Positions 10,224-20,690 are shown, counted from the first letter of the stretch. The stretch: 64,000 bases of DNA from Yinghuangia elevatio (GCF_040649515.1 NZ_JBEZFP010000030.1:15747-79746), one strand, 5' to 3'. Translations and numbers: made by a program. The notes: generated by a model from the letters alone, not told the origin.

Positions 10224-12212
10224 ATGTACTTGTCCGGAAATTCTCGGCGCAGATCCGTGCGGCGCGCCACGGTGGGAGCCGCCACCGCGATGCTCGTGGC
10301 GATCGGCGGACTCGGCGTCCTGACCGGCTCCCCGGCCGGCGCCGCGACCACGCCGACACCGTTGCGCGCCGACCTGGAGGCGATCCGGGCCGCGGAGGCG
10401 CAGCAGTTGTACGGCAGTCCGGCGATCCGACCGGTCGACCAGCGCAAGACGTCGCTGATCTCCATCGGCGACAGCGAGATCTCCGGCGAGGGCGTCGGGA
10501 CGTACGAGGCGCCCACCGACGGCCCGACGAACTGGTGCCACCGCTCGCCGCAGGCGGCCATCCACCGCACGGGCATCGCGGCGGACGTGACGTACAACGT
10601 GGCCTGCTCGGGGGCGTCGAGCCAGAACATCCGCATCGGCGGCACGAAGCAGTACGCCGACGAACTCGTGCAGTCCGACAGCCTCGCGATCAAGGCGCGC
10701 AACACCCGGCTGAAGCTGGTCCTGCTGGTCGTCGGGGGCAACGACGACCTCCAGTTCGGCCCGACGATGACCGACTGCGTCACGCGCCGGGTGTTCTTCC
10801 AGGGCGAGTGCCACGGCACGTACCAGCCGCAGTGGAAGGCCCGCGTCGAGGCGCTGCGGCCCAAGGTCGAGCAGGACGTGCGCGACCTGCGCACCGTCAT
10901 GACCGACGCGGGATACGTCAGTTCCGAGTACAAGCTGGTGGTCATGGGCTACCCGTCGCCGATGAGCCCCGACGTCGAGGACAACCCGAACTTCCCCGGC
11001 TGGTACGCGGGTGGCTGCCTCGGCTACCTGCGCGACCAGGCGTGGGGCCGCAACGAGGCGGTGCCGATGTTCGCCGAGGCGTCGCGGCAGGCCGCCGCGA
11101 ACACCGGGGCGATCTACCTCGACAACAGCCGCCTGTTCCACGGCCACGAGGTGTGCACCGACAACACGTGGGTGCGCGGGCTGTGGTTCGCCAACCTGGA
11201 CCTGTTCGACGAGAACACCACCCGGCAGTCCTTCCACCCCAACGAGCGCGGCCACATCGCGTTCGCATCCTGCCTGACACAGCTGTACAACTCGGGCTAC
11301 CAGACCGCGAGTTGCGTGGATCCGGCAAGCACCGGCAACACCGTGCTCACCGAGGGGGTCAAGGACTTCCGGCAGTTGCGGAACGAGGGCACGGGGCTGT
11401 GCGCCGACTCGTACGGCTACTCGTCGCGCAACTACACGCCGCTGCAACTGTGGCCGTGCCAGAGCGGTCGCAACCAGGGCTTCTGGTACGACGCGGCGAA
11501 CCAGTCCGTGCACGTCGAACTGAGCCACGACCGCTGCCTCGACCCGGAAGGCGGTGCCCGGGCCGCCGGTACGCCGGTGGTCCTGTGGAACTGCAACGGC
11601 GGCCAGAACCAGCGCTTCGTGCAGACCGGCGGGACCCTGCGGCCGGCCGACGCCCAGACGCTGTGCGTCACTCCGGCGGGCACCGACCCCACCCTGGGGG
11701 CCCGGCTCGTGCTCGCGGCCTGCGACGGCTCGGCCGCACAGCGGTTCGCCGCCGAGCCGCACCAGGCCGCGGTGTTCACCGAACTCAAGGCGGGCAACAC
11801 CGGCAAGTGCCTTGACGTGGACGGTGGTTCGATGAGCAACGGAACGGGCGTCCTGGCCTGGGACTGCGCGGGCAGCGCCAACCAGAAGTGGTTCGTGAAC
11901 GCCGCGAGCGGCCAGGTCCACAGCCTCAAGGACCCCACCTACTGCCTCGACAACCGCGGGACCACCGCGGCCGGTTCGGGGCTCGGCATCTGGTCCTGCA
12001 AGGACGGCGTCGGCGCGTACCGCGACAACCTGCGGTTCGACTCCGTCTCCGGGCAACTCGTCGGCCGCGTCTCGGGATTGCGGATCACCGCCCCGACCGG
12101 CGGCAATGGGCCGGTGACGCAGGCGGCGTCGAACGGATCGGCGGCGCAGACCTGGAACGCGGGGGCGGCGGCGCCGCTGGGATACAGCTCCATCCCGTAC
12201 GACGCCTACTGA
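10224..12212 (+). CDS. Secreted SGNH/GDSL esterase with two ricin-type lectin domains
   Basis: A 662-residue exported protein. A twin-Arg-rich signal (RRRSVRRATVGAATAML, cleaved near AGAA) leads into an SGNH hydrolase with block I IGDSEISGEG (Ser near residue 81), GGND near 170 and FHPNERGH near 336 supplying the His. Two C-terminal ricin-B beta-trefoil domains (about 375-512 and 517-655) carry repeated LQLWPCQSGRNQGFW and VLAWDCAGSANQKW QxW motifs. Such enzymes deacylate polysaccharides or lipids, and the lectin domains would target a glycan. ATG 10224 is preceded by GCGAGGGAAC. A strong terminator follows. The substrate is not determinable here. Confidence 0.9.
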   Translation: MYLSGNSRRRSVRRATVGAATAMLVAIGGLGVLTGSPAGAATTPTPLRADLEAIRAAEAQQLYGSPAIRPVDQRKTSLISIGDSEISGEGVGTYEAPTDGPTNWCHRSPQAAIHRTGIAADVTYNVACSGASSQNIRIGGTKQYADELVQSDSLAIKARNTRLKLVLLVVGGNDDLQFGPTMTDCVTRRVFFQGECHGTYQPQWKARVEALRPKVEQDVRDLRTVMTDAGYVSSEYKLVVMGYPSPMSPDVEDNPNFPGWYAGGCLGYLRDQAWGRNEAVPMFAEASRQAAANTGAIYLDNSRLFHGHEVCTDNTWVRGLWFANLDLFDENTTRQSFHPNERGHIAFASCLTQLYNSGYQTASCVDPASTGNTVLTEGVKDFRQLRNEGTGLCADSYGYSSRNYTPLQLWPCQSGRNQGFWYDAANQSVHVELSHDRCLDPEGGARAAGTPVVLWNCNGGQNQRFVQTGGTLRPADAQTLCVTPAGTDPTLGARLVLAACDGSAAQRFAAEPHQAAVFTELKAGNTGKCLDVDGGSMSNGTGVLAWDCAGSANQKWFVNAASGQVHSLKDPTYCLDNRGTTAAGSGLGIWSCKDGVGAYRDNLRFDSVSGQLVGRVSGLRITAPTGGNGPVTQAASNGSAAQTWNAGAAAPLGYSSIPYDAY

Positions 12213-12240
12213 CGGTCGCGGGCGCAACCGACCCGATCGC

Positions 12241-12282
12241 GCGGGCCTCCGCTCCGGTGTGGCAGCCGGAGCGGAGGCCCGC
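12241..12282 (+). terminator. Stem-loop terminator after the esterase gene
   Basis: A perfect 17-bp inverted repeat (arms 12241-12257 and 12266-12282) with an 8-nt loop begins 28 bp after the esterase stop. It lacks a long T-run, as is common for high-GC actinobacterial terminators. Confidence 0.8.
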
Positions 12283-12296
12283 TGGCACGATGGGCA

Positions 12297-12383
12297 GTGC
12301 TCGGCCGCCGAACGTGCCGAGCCGCCGAACGTGCCGAGCCGCCAAAAAAGTGCTGAGCCGTCGAAAGCGCTGAGCCGTCGAAC
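12297..12383. repeat. Five tandem 17-bp repeats
   Basis: Five head-to-tail units of about 17 bp with consensus GTGCYGAGCCGYCGAAC; the third unit is 19 bp because an A-tract replaces GAAC. They fill the space between the esterase terminator and the GTG start of the solute-binding protein at 12400, so they occupy its promoter or leader. They could be a multi-site operator or a slippage array. Confidence 0.8.
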
Positions 12384-12399
12384 TCGTCCTGGGGGACCT

Positions 12400-13572
12400 G
12401 TGTCCGATACACCGCAGCACGAAGGCCCGGACGACCTGGGGCCGGCCGTACCGCCTTCGTCCGCGGTCCCGCCGCCGCCGAAACCTGGATACGCCCCGAG
12501 CGCGCAGCCGACGGGCGCGCCGCCGTCGGCACCGTCTCCGGCCGGCGGCCGCTCCAACACGATGCTCTTCGTCGGGACCGCGGCCGGGCTCGTCATCGCC
12601 ATCGTGATGACCCTCGTCGTCCTGCTCGGCGACGACGAGGACTCGTCGTCCGACAGCGCCGGTTCGGCGAGCTCCAGCGCGCCGGCGAAGCCTTCGGCGT
12701 CACCCGGTGACTCCCCAACCGCGACCTCGTCACCCTCCCGTACCCCCACCGCGACCCCGTCGGCCACCGCCACCGACGGCCCCACCGCGTCCGTCCCGCC
12801 GACCGGCGGGTTCCAGAACTCGCCCGTCCTGGCGGCCGCCCGGGTGCGCGGCCGCCTGATCGTCGGCACGAAGGGCGACACCCCCGGCCTCTCCTTCCAG
12901 GACCCGGCGACCGGGCGGCACTCGGGCTTCGAGATCGAACTCGCCCTGGCCGTCGCCGAGGACCTCGGGTTCGACGAGGACGGCGTGGAGTTCCGCAACG
13001 TCCCGTCGGCGGCGCGCGAAACCGCCCTCGCGAGCGGCGGCATCGACCTCTACATCGGCACGTACTCGATCACCGCCCTGCGCAAGCAGACCGTGGCCTT
13101 CGCCGGTCCGTACTACGTGGCCGGGCTCACCGCCCTCGTCCGTGCGGGCGAGCCGACGATCACCGGCATGGACAGCTCCCTCGCCGGACGCACCGTGTGC
13201 TCCGTCACCGGCTCCACGCCGCTCCAGGTCGTCCAGACGAACGTGCCGCAGGCCCAGGTGTCCGGGCGTACGAGCTACGCCCAGTGCCTCGAGGACCTCC
13301 AGGCGTCACGCGTCGACGCGGTCGTCACCGACGACGCGATCCTGCGCGGCTACGCCGCTGTGCGGCCGTCCGAACTCAAAGTCGTGGGAACCCCGTTCGG
13401 CGTCGAGAAGTACGGCATCGGGATGAACCACGACGATGCCGCCCTCCGCTCGGCGGTCAACGACGCGCTGGAGAAGGCCGCCACCGACGGCACCTGGTCC
13501 GCCGCCTACACCGAACACCTCGACCCCACCCGGACCAGCTTCCCGGCCCCGCCGCCGCTGGACCGCTACTGA
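12400..13572 (+). CDS. Membrane-anchored family 3 solute-binding protein
   Basis: A 390-residue protein. A Pro-rich cytosolic N-terminus of about 50 residues precedes one membrane span (NTMLFVGTAAGLVIAIVMTLVVLL, part) and an extracellular Ser/Thr/Pro linker. The remainder is a periplasmic-binding-protein type II domain: LIVGTKGDTPGLSF, GFEIELALAVAEDLG, YSITALRKQTVAFAGPYY, DAVVTDDAILRGY. This matches glutamate/glutamine-binding proteins of amino-acid ABC importers. No permease or ATPase gene is adjacent, and anchoring by a span rather than a lipid is unusual, so it may be a sensor or a recruited binding subunit. The GTG start follows GGGGGA. Confidence 0.87.
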   Translation: MSDTPQHEGPDDLGPAVPPSSAVPPPPKPGYAPSAQPTGAPPSAPSPAGGRSNTMLFVGTAAGLVIAIVMTLVVLLGDDEDSSSDSAGSASSSAPAKPSASPGDSPTATSSPSRTPTATPSATATDGPTASVPPTGGFQNSPVLAAARVRGRLIVGTKGDTPGLSFQDPATGRHSGFEIELALAVAEDLGFDEDGVEFRNVPSAARETALASGGIDLYIGTYSITALRKQTVAFAGPYYVAGLTALVRAGEPTITGMDSSLAGRTVCSVTGSTPLQVVQTNVPQAQVSGRTSYAQCLEDLQASRVDAVVTDDAILRGYAAVRPSELKVVGTPFGVEKYGIGMNHDDAALRSAVNDALEKAATDGTWSAAYTEHLDPTRTSFPAPPPLDRY

Positions 13573-13587
13573 CCGCCGCACCCGGGA

Positions 13588-13628
13588 CGCGCGACGCCCC
13601 CGCCCGGAGAGGGCGGGGGCGTCGCGCG
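13588..13628. terminator. Bidirectional terminator between convergent genes
   Basis: A perfect 18-bp GC-rich stem (arms 13588-13605 and 13611-13628) with a GGAGA loop lies between the convergent solute-binding-protein and class I fumarase genes. It ends 13 bp from the fumarase stop. It should stop transcription from both sides. Confidence 0.88.
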
Positions 13629-13641
13629 AAGCGGTGGGAGA

Positions 13642-15300
<1,659 letters not shown>

Positions 15301-15515
15301 GGCCATCCTCGGTCGGCGGTGTCGGGGCGTCCTCCAGCGTAGAACGCCGGGGCACCCCCGACGGATGTGAGGTCGCGCTCACTCCCCGCCCACGCCTCCG
15401 AGAGGGTGGCACGCCGGCCACCACGACGCGGCGCGCTCGTGGAGGAGCTGCGGCCTGACAGTCGCGGACGGGCCCTTCATCTGAGGCGCGGCCCGACGGG
15501 GCGGGGGCCGGTTGC

Positions 15516-17417
15516 TCAGGGGCGGCCGGCGGGGACGACGGTTATGCGGATTGTTGCTGTGGCGTATTGGCCCTGGCTGTCGCGGATCGTGTAGCGGAAT
15601 ACGTCGGTGCCGGTGAGCAGCGGGGTCCACGTTGTGTACGTGCACGCCCCCGAGACCCGGTCGCAGGTGATCCGGCCGTACAGGCCCCAGGCGACCGGCG
15701 AACCGATGATGCGCAGGCCGTCGCCGCGGTCGTTGGCCAGCAGGTTCAGCGACACGCTGCCGCCTGCCCGGGCCGTCGCGCTGTCGTCGACGGCCATCGC
15801 GGCGACCGGTCCCGGCGGTGTCGTCGGTCCCGTGGGCTGCGTCGGGAGCCGAGTGGTCGGCTGCGCGGTCGACCCGGTGGTCAGGGTCGGGCTCGGCGGT
15901 GCCGTTGTCGTGGGGGCCGGCGACGTGGCCGGCGCGGTCGCGGGAGCACCGGTCGCCGGTCCCTCGGTCGTGGGCGTAGTGGACGGCGCGGTGTCGCCCG
16001 GGGGCGGTAGGGCGGGCGGGGTCGCGGCGCCGGGCCGGGTGGGGTCGGGGCGGGTGGGGTCGGGGCGGCCGGAGGAGGCGGGGTCGGGCGGCTGCTTCGG
16101 CGGCGCGCCCGGGTCTGCGGCCGTCGTCGTGGCGTTCGGCGGGGACTGCGCCGCGGGCTGTGTCGGCCCGGGCGGCGGCACCGGTACGGCGGGTTCGGCG
16201 ATCAGGTCGGCCCGCTTCTCCGGAGTCTTCGCGGGCCCGGAGCCGTCGGGCACGATGGCCGCGACGGCGATCACCGCGGCGGCGGCCGCGGCGACCATGC
16301 TGCCGAATACCGCCTTGCGGGCCACCGATGTCCCGGCCTTGCCGAGGGCCTTGGGGAGGCCCGTCCCGGCCGGCGGGCCGCCCGGAGCCGGGGCCGCGGG
16401 TGCCGGGCCGAGCCCGGGCCCGGCCGAGGCCCCGACCGAGCTACCGGCCGGTCCCGCGCCCGCCGGTCCCGCGCCGACAGTTCCCGAGCCGGCTGCCGTC
16501 CCCGTGCCGACGGCCCCTGCTCCGGCAGTCCCCGCGCCCGTCGATCCCGCACCGGCCGCCGACGCCGTACCGGCGACGGCGGCTCCGCCCGCGAGTGCCT
16601 CCGCCGACAGCGCGGTGGCCGCCGTACCGCCGAGGATCGCGGGGAGCAGCAGCACCCGCAGGTGCGCGTTGGTGGCGGCTAGTTCCGCGCACAGGCGCGT
16701 ACAGGTCGGGCAGTCGGCCAGGTGGTCGTCGACCGCGCGCCGGTCGCGGATGCGCAGGGTGCCGCGCACGTATCCGCCGAGGCGTTCGCCGTGGGTCCGG
16801 CAGCGCTCCGGCAGGCGGCCTATGTGCGCCTTCAGGAACGCCTCGCTCAGCCCCTCGCGCGCCCGGACCGCGAGCTGCGAGACCGCGTTGGGCGTCATGC
16901 CGAGCAGCCGGGCTATGTGCCGCGGCTTCTCGCCCTCGACCTCGGTGTGCCACAGGATCGCCTGCCAGCGGTCCGGCAGCGAGCCGAACGCCTGCTTGAC
17001 CATGAGCAGGTCGGGGAGCGCGTCCTCGGTCCGCGGCGCGGACCCGCCCAGGGTGTCGAGCGTCGCCTCGTCGGTCGGCACCACCGTGCGCCGGGCCCGG
17101 GTCCGGTCCGCGTGGCTGTGGCGCATCGTCGTGCACAGGTACGCCCGGAAGGACTCGCGCGGCCCGCCGCCGCGCCGCAACTGCGCCAGCACTTCGACGA
17201 ATGCGTCGGACACCAGGTCCTCGGCGGCGTCGGCGTCCGGTTCGAGCCGCCGTGCGTGGCGCAGGGCCGCGCCGTGGTGCCGGTTGTGCAGGACCGCGAA
17301 CGCGGCGTCCGCATCCGGCCCGCCGCCGCGGGCACGCTGCGCCAGTTCGGCGTCGGACGCCGGGTGCTCGGCCGCCGTGCGGTTCGTCTCCCCGTCCATG
17401 CCGCGACAGCTTGCCAT
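15516..17417 (-). CDS. ECF sigma factor fused to zinc-finger, membrane span and extracellular domain
   Basis: A 633-residue multi-domain regulator. Residues 20-110 are sigma region 2 (DAAEDLVSDAFVEVLAQL), followed by region 4 (SLPDRWQAILWHTEVEG, PRHIARLLGMTPNAVSQLA). Next is a zf-HC2-like anti-sigma motif (DDHLADCPTCTRLC), a Gly/Ala-rich linker, and one membrane span (SMVAAAAAAVIAVAAIV). Outside are about 150 Pro/Thr-rich residues and a C-terminal bacterial Ig/cadherin-like domain (DDSATARAGGSVSLNLLAND). The layout suggests a membrane-held sigma factor controlled by an outside signal, like known ECF-anti-sigma fusions. It starts 17 bp after the EamA gene, so the two may share a transcript. 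ATG 17399 is an alternative start; neither has a clear ribosome binding site. Confidence 0.86.
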   Translation of the reverse strand: MASCRGMDGETNRTAAEHPASDAELAQRARGGGPDADAAFAVLHNRHHGAALRHARRLEPDADAAEDLVSDAFVEVLAQLRRGGGPRESFRAYLCTTMRHSHADRTRARRTVVPTDEATLDTLGGSAPRTEDALPDLLMVKQAFGSLPDRWQAILWHTEVEGEKPRHIARLLGMTPNAVSQLAVRAREGLSEAFLKAHIGRLPERCRTHGERLGGYVRGTLRIRDRRAVDDHLADCPTCTRLCAELAATNAHLRVLLLPAILGGTAATALSAEALAGGAAVAGTASAAGAGSTGAGTAGAGAVGTGTAAGSGTVGAGPAGAGPAGSSVGASAGPGLGPAPAAPAPGGPPAGTGLPKALGKAGTSVARKAVFGSMVAAAAAAVIAVAAIVPDGSGPAKTPEKRADLIAEPAVPVPPPGPTQPAAQSPPNATTTAADPGAPPKQPPDPASSGRPDPTRPDPTRPGAATPPALPPPGDTAPSTTPTTEGPATGAPATAPATSPAPTTTAPPSPTLTTGSTAQPTTRLPTQPTGPTTPPGPVAAMAVDDSATARAGGSVSLNLLANDRGDGLRIIGSPVAWGLYGRITCDRVSGACTYTTWTPLLTGTDVFRYTIRDSQGQYATATIRITVVPAGRP

Positions 17418-17434
17418 GGACGCGAACAGCTGTA

Positions 17435-18400
17435 CTACGGTGCGGCGGTTCCGGTTTTCACCGGTGCCGCGACCCCTGCCGCGCGCACCGGTTCCGGGGC
17501 GATCTCCGGTGCCGGGGAAGGCTGTTCGCGCGTCATCCGCATGCCGAGGACGACACCCGCCCCGACCAGCGCACTACCCGCCAGTTGCGCGGGGCGTACC
17601 TCGCCGGTGCCGAGCACCAGCGCCGACAGCGCCGCGGAGACCGGCACCAGGCCGGAGAACAGTCCGGCCCGCTCGGCACCGAGCGTTCCGAGCGCGGTGT
17701 ACCAGAGCAGGAACGCCGCGACGGTCGCGATCAGCCCGATGAACACCAGCGCGGAGGCCTCGGCGAGGGTCGGCACGCGCAGCATTCCGGTGCCGTCCGA
17801 GAACCAGCCGATCGCGAACGACTGGGGCACCGCGAGCGCGGTCGAGTACGCCGCCACCCGCAGCGCCCCGAGCCGCGGCAGCAGCGGAACCGCGAGCAGC
17901 GAGAAGGCGATCTCGCAGACCAGCACGCCGAGCGCCATGAGCAGTCCGGTGGCCGAGGCGTCGCCGAAGCCCTCGACGGCGACCGCGCCCGCGACCACGA
18001 GGACCGATCCGGCCACGATGCGCGCGCCGGGCCGGCGCCGGGCCATCAGCGGCGCGATCACCGCGAGTGCGATCGGGGAGCAGCCCAGGATGCTGCCGAC
18101 CGTCGCGGGATCGGCGTGCTCCAGCGAGCCGATCAGCAGCTGGTTGAACAGGGTCTGGCCGAGCAGGGCGAGCAGGAACAGGAGGAGCCACGCGCGCGCC
18201 CCGACGCGCACGCGTGGCGGCTTGCGGAGCCGGAGGACGGCGTACATCGCGACGGCGGCGAGGGTGTACCGCAGGCCCTGGCCGCCGCCGACCGGGTAGG
18301 CGACCAGGGCGGCCGAGACGCCGGCCGCCGTGCCGACGAGGACCTGGGAGAGAGCTGCGAAAGATGCGCCGACGGACGGCGCCTGAGCGGATGGCCTCAT
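17435..18400 (-). CDS. EamA/DMT family transporter
   Basis: A 321-residue protein with about ten transmembrane helices in two EamA repeats (SVGASFAALSQVLVGTAAGV, and LIATVAAFLLWYTALGTLGA in the second). Members export amino acids, metabolites or drugs across the cytoplasmic membrane. It diverges from a MocR-type regulator with an 85-bp shared promoter region. That arrangement suggests control by the regulator and perhaps a substrate linked to amino acid or vitamin B6 metabolism, though this is inference. The C-terminal 35 residues are Pro/Ala-rich and cytosolic. The sigma gene follows 17 bp downstream. Confidence 0.88.
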   Translation of the reverse strand: MRPSAQAPSVGASFAALSQVLVGTAAGVSAALVAYPVGGGQGLRYTLAAVAMYAVLRLRKPPRVRVGARAWLLLFLLALLGQTLFNQLLIGSLEHADPATVGSILGCSPIALAVIAPLMARRRPGARIVAGSVLVVAGAVAVEGFGDASATGLLMALGVLVCEIAFSLLAVPLLPRLGALRVAAYSTALAVPQSFAIGWFSDGTGMLRVPTLAEASALVFIGLIATVAAFLLWYTALGTLGAERAGLFSGLVPVSAALSALVLGTGEVRPAQLAGSALVGAGVVLGMRMTREQPSPAPEIAPEPVRAAGVAAPVKTGTAAP

Positions 18401-18457
18401 GAGCCGCTACGTTAGGAGCCAGGTGGATCGGAAGGCAGAACCACCGATGTGCCCTGG

Positions 18458-18481
18458 GAGGGGACCACTTAGAGGGGACAC
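18458..18481. promoter_or_regulatory. Direct repeats in the EamA/mocR divergent promoter
   Basis: Two direct repeats, GAGGGGACCA (18458-18467) and GAGGGGACAC (18472-18481), are spaced 14 bp apart just before the mocR start. The second also contains the ribosome binding site. MocR regulators commonly bind direct repeats in their own divergent promoter, so these are candidate sites. Confidence 0.4.
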
Positions 18482-18485
18482 GCTC

Positions 18486-19883
18486 ATGGGAGACCTGCTG
18501 GTCGGGATCGACCGGGCCCGGGGTGCGGTCGGCGCGCAGATCACCGCGGGCCTGCGCGACGCGGTGCGCACCGGGCGTCTGGCGCCGGGCGACCGGCTGC
18601 CGTCGAGCCGCGCGCTCGCCACCGATCTCGGGGTGTCGCGCGGCATGGTCGTGGAGGCCTACGAACAACTTGTCGCCGAGGGCTATCTGACGAGCCGTCA
18701 CGGCTCCGGCACGCGCGTCGCCGACATCCCCGAGAGCCGCGCACCGGGCGGCCCCGACGAGCCGCGCGACGCCAACGACATCTCCGTGCTGCCCTACGAC
18801 CTGAAGCCCGGCACCTCGGACATGTCCGCCTTCCCGCGCGCGGCGTGGCTCGCCGCGACCCGGCATGCGCTCGCGACCGTGCCGCACAGCAGGCTGTCGT
18901 ACGGCGACCCGGGCGGCGTCCCCGAACTGCGCACCGCGCTCGCCGCGTACCTCGGCCGGGTGCGCGCCGCCAACGCCGCGCCGGACCGCATCGTCGTGGT
19001 CGGCGGGGTCGCGCAGGGCATCGCCCTCATGGTCCAGGCCCTCGCCGCGCGCGGCCACACGCTGCTGGCCGTCGAGGACCCGTCCAGCGCGACCCAGCGC
19101 GGCCTGCTGCGCAGCAACGGCCTGCCCATCGTCGGCGTGCCGGTGGACGGCGAGGGCATCGACGTGGCGGCACTCGCGCGTACCGGCGCCCGGGCCGTGC
19201 TGGTCACGCCCGCGCACCAGTACCCCACCGGTGTGGTGCTCTCCCCGGAACGCCGCGCCCAGCTCACCGGCTGGGCACGCGACGTCGACGGCCTCATCGT
19301 CGAGGACGACTACGACGCCGAGTTCCGCTACGACCGCGACCCGGTCGGCTGCCTCCAAGGTCTCGACCCGGACCGCGTCGTCCACCTCGGCTCGACCAGC
19401 AAGGCCCTCGCCCCCGGCATGCGGCTCGGCTGGGCGGTGGTGCCGCACACCTGGCTGGAACAGGTGCGTGAACTCAAGCAGTACGCCGACCTCGGCTCCG
19501 CGGTGATCAACCAGTTCGCCTTCGTTCAGCTGCTGGAGAGCGGCGGCTACGACCGGCACCTGCGCGCGATGCGGCTGCGCTACCGGGGCCGCCGCGACGC
19601 GGTGGCCGACGCGTTCGCCGAGTTCCTGCCGAAGGCGCAGGTCAACGGCATCCGGGCGGGCCTGCACCTGTACGTCGAACTGCCGCCCGGCAGCCGCGAG
19701 GACGCCGTGGTCGCCGCCGCCGCGGCCCGCGGCGTGCGCGTCGAACCGGTCGGCCCGATGCGCGAGCCCGGCCCCGACGCACCCCCCGCGCTGGTCCTCG
19801 GATACGCGTCGCTCGGCGAGGACCGCCTGCGTGAAGCGGTGTCGCGGCTCGCGGACGCCTGCCGGGAGGCATCGGGCGACTGA
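18486..19883 (+). CDS. MocR/PdxR-type transcriptional regulator with aminotransferase-like domain
   Basis: A 465-residue regulator. Residues 10-75 form a GntR winged helix (LRDAVRTGRLAPGDRLPSSR, DLGVSRGMVVEAYEQL). From about 110 onward it has a fold-type I aminotransferase domain that should bind pyridoxal phosphate. The likely Schiff-base Lys lies in LGSTSKALAPGMRLGW, and VEDDYDAEFRY carries the PLP-ring Asp. MocR proteins sense PLP or amino-acid adducts and control genes of vitamin B6, GABA or amino-acid metabolism. ATG 18486 follows GAGGGGA; longer in-frame starts upstream lack support. The divergent EamA transporter is the likely target. Confidence 0.92.
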   Translation: MGDLLVGIDRARGAVGAQITAGLRDAVRTGRLAPGDRLPSSRALATDLGVSRGMVVEAYEQLVAEGYLTSRHGSGTRVADIPESRAPGGPDEPRDANDISVLPYDLKPGTSDMSAFPRAAWLAATRHALATVPHSRLSYGDPGGVPELRTALAAYLGRVRAANAAPDRIVVVGGVAQGIALMVQALAARGHTLLAVEDPSSATQRGLLRSNGLPIVGVPVDGEGIDVAALARTGARAVLVTPAHQYPTGVVLSPERRAQLTGWARDVDGLIVEDDYDAEFRYDRDPVGCLQGLDPDRVVHLGSTSKALAPGMRLGWAVVPHTWLEQVRELKQYADLGSAVINQFAFVQLLESGGYDRHLRAMRLRYRGRRDAVADAFAEFLPKAQVNGIRAGLHLYVELPPGSREDAVVAAAAARGVRVEPVGPMREPGPDAPPALVLGYASLGEDRLREAVSRLADACREASGD

Positions 19884-19925
19884 TGGGGGCGTGCCTGGCG
19901 CGGCCCTCGCGGCTAAGGTCGTGCC

Positions 19926-20690
19926 GTGGATCAGCCTCCGGAGAATGCCGAGTCCGTCGCACCCCCGCAGCCGGCGGGGCCGCCGCCCATGCCCCCGGCA
20001 CCGAGAGCACCTTCGTCGCTGCCCACCGCGCCGGTCTCGGCCGCCGACATCCGTGCGTCGGACGCCGACCGCGACCGGGTCGCACAGGTGCTGCGCACCG
20101 CCTTCGAAGAGGGCCGCCTCACGATCGAGGAGCACTCCGAGCGCATCGAGGCGCTGTACGGCGCCAAGACCATGGGCGAGTTGGAGCCGCTGACCTTCGA
20201 CCTGCCGACCGGTGCCGCGCGCCCGAACCTCGGCAAGGCGTCCTCGTCGTCACCCGGCCGCCCCGCGCCGGTGTCCTACCGGCCCGCCCAGGTCGGCTCC
20301 GCCCCCGCGGAATCGCCTTCGCTGGTCGCGGTGTTCGGCAGCGCGGAGCGCAGGGGGCCGGGGCGCATCGGCGCCCGCCTGCGGGCCGCGGCGGTGTTCG
20401 GCGGCGTGGAGATCGACCTGTCCGACGCGACGTTCGAGACCCCGGTGCTGGTGATCAACGTGGCTACGGTTTTCGGCGGCATCGACGTACGCGTGCCCGA
20501 GGGCGTCACCGTACGCGGCCACGGCGCGGGCATCTTCGGCGGATTCTCCGTGCAGCAGCAGGTGGCCGAGGACCCGGACGCGCCCGTCGTCATCGTGCGC
20601 GGGGCGGCGATCTTCGGCGGCGTCGACGTCCGGCCGAAGAAGGCCAAGAGGCGCCCGCTTGACCGGAAACGTCACGAGGACGACGACTGA
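19926..20690 (+). CDS. DUF1707 protein with LiaF-like beta-helix C-terminus
   Basis: A 254-residue protein. A Pro/Ala-rich N-terminus leads to a DUF1707 domain (IRASDADRDRVAQVLRTAFEE, about residues 39-95). The C-terminal half has three repeats of a beta-rich motif, VFGGVEIDLSDA, VFGGIDVRVPEG and IFGGVDVRPKK, characteristic of the cell-wall-active antibiotic response (LiaF C-terminal) fold. There is no membrane segment or signal peptide. Such proteins are common next to whiB or glpX in Streptomyces, with unknown function. The GTG start lies 42 bp after mocR. It may be transcribed with mocR or from its own promoter. Confidence 0.85.
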   Translation: MDQPPENAESVAPPQPAGPPPMPPAPRAPSSLPTAPVSAADIRASDADRDRVAQVLRTAFEEGRLTIEEHSERIEALYGAKTMGELEPLTFDLPTGAARPNLGKASSSSPGRPAPVSYRPAQVGSAPAESPSLVAVFGSAERRGPGRIGARLRAAAVFGGVEIDLSDATFETPVLVINVATVFGGIDVRVPEGVTVRGHGAGIFGGFSVQQQVAEDPDAPVVIVRGAAIFGGVDVRPKKAKRRPLDRKRHEDDD

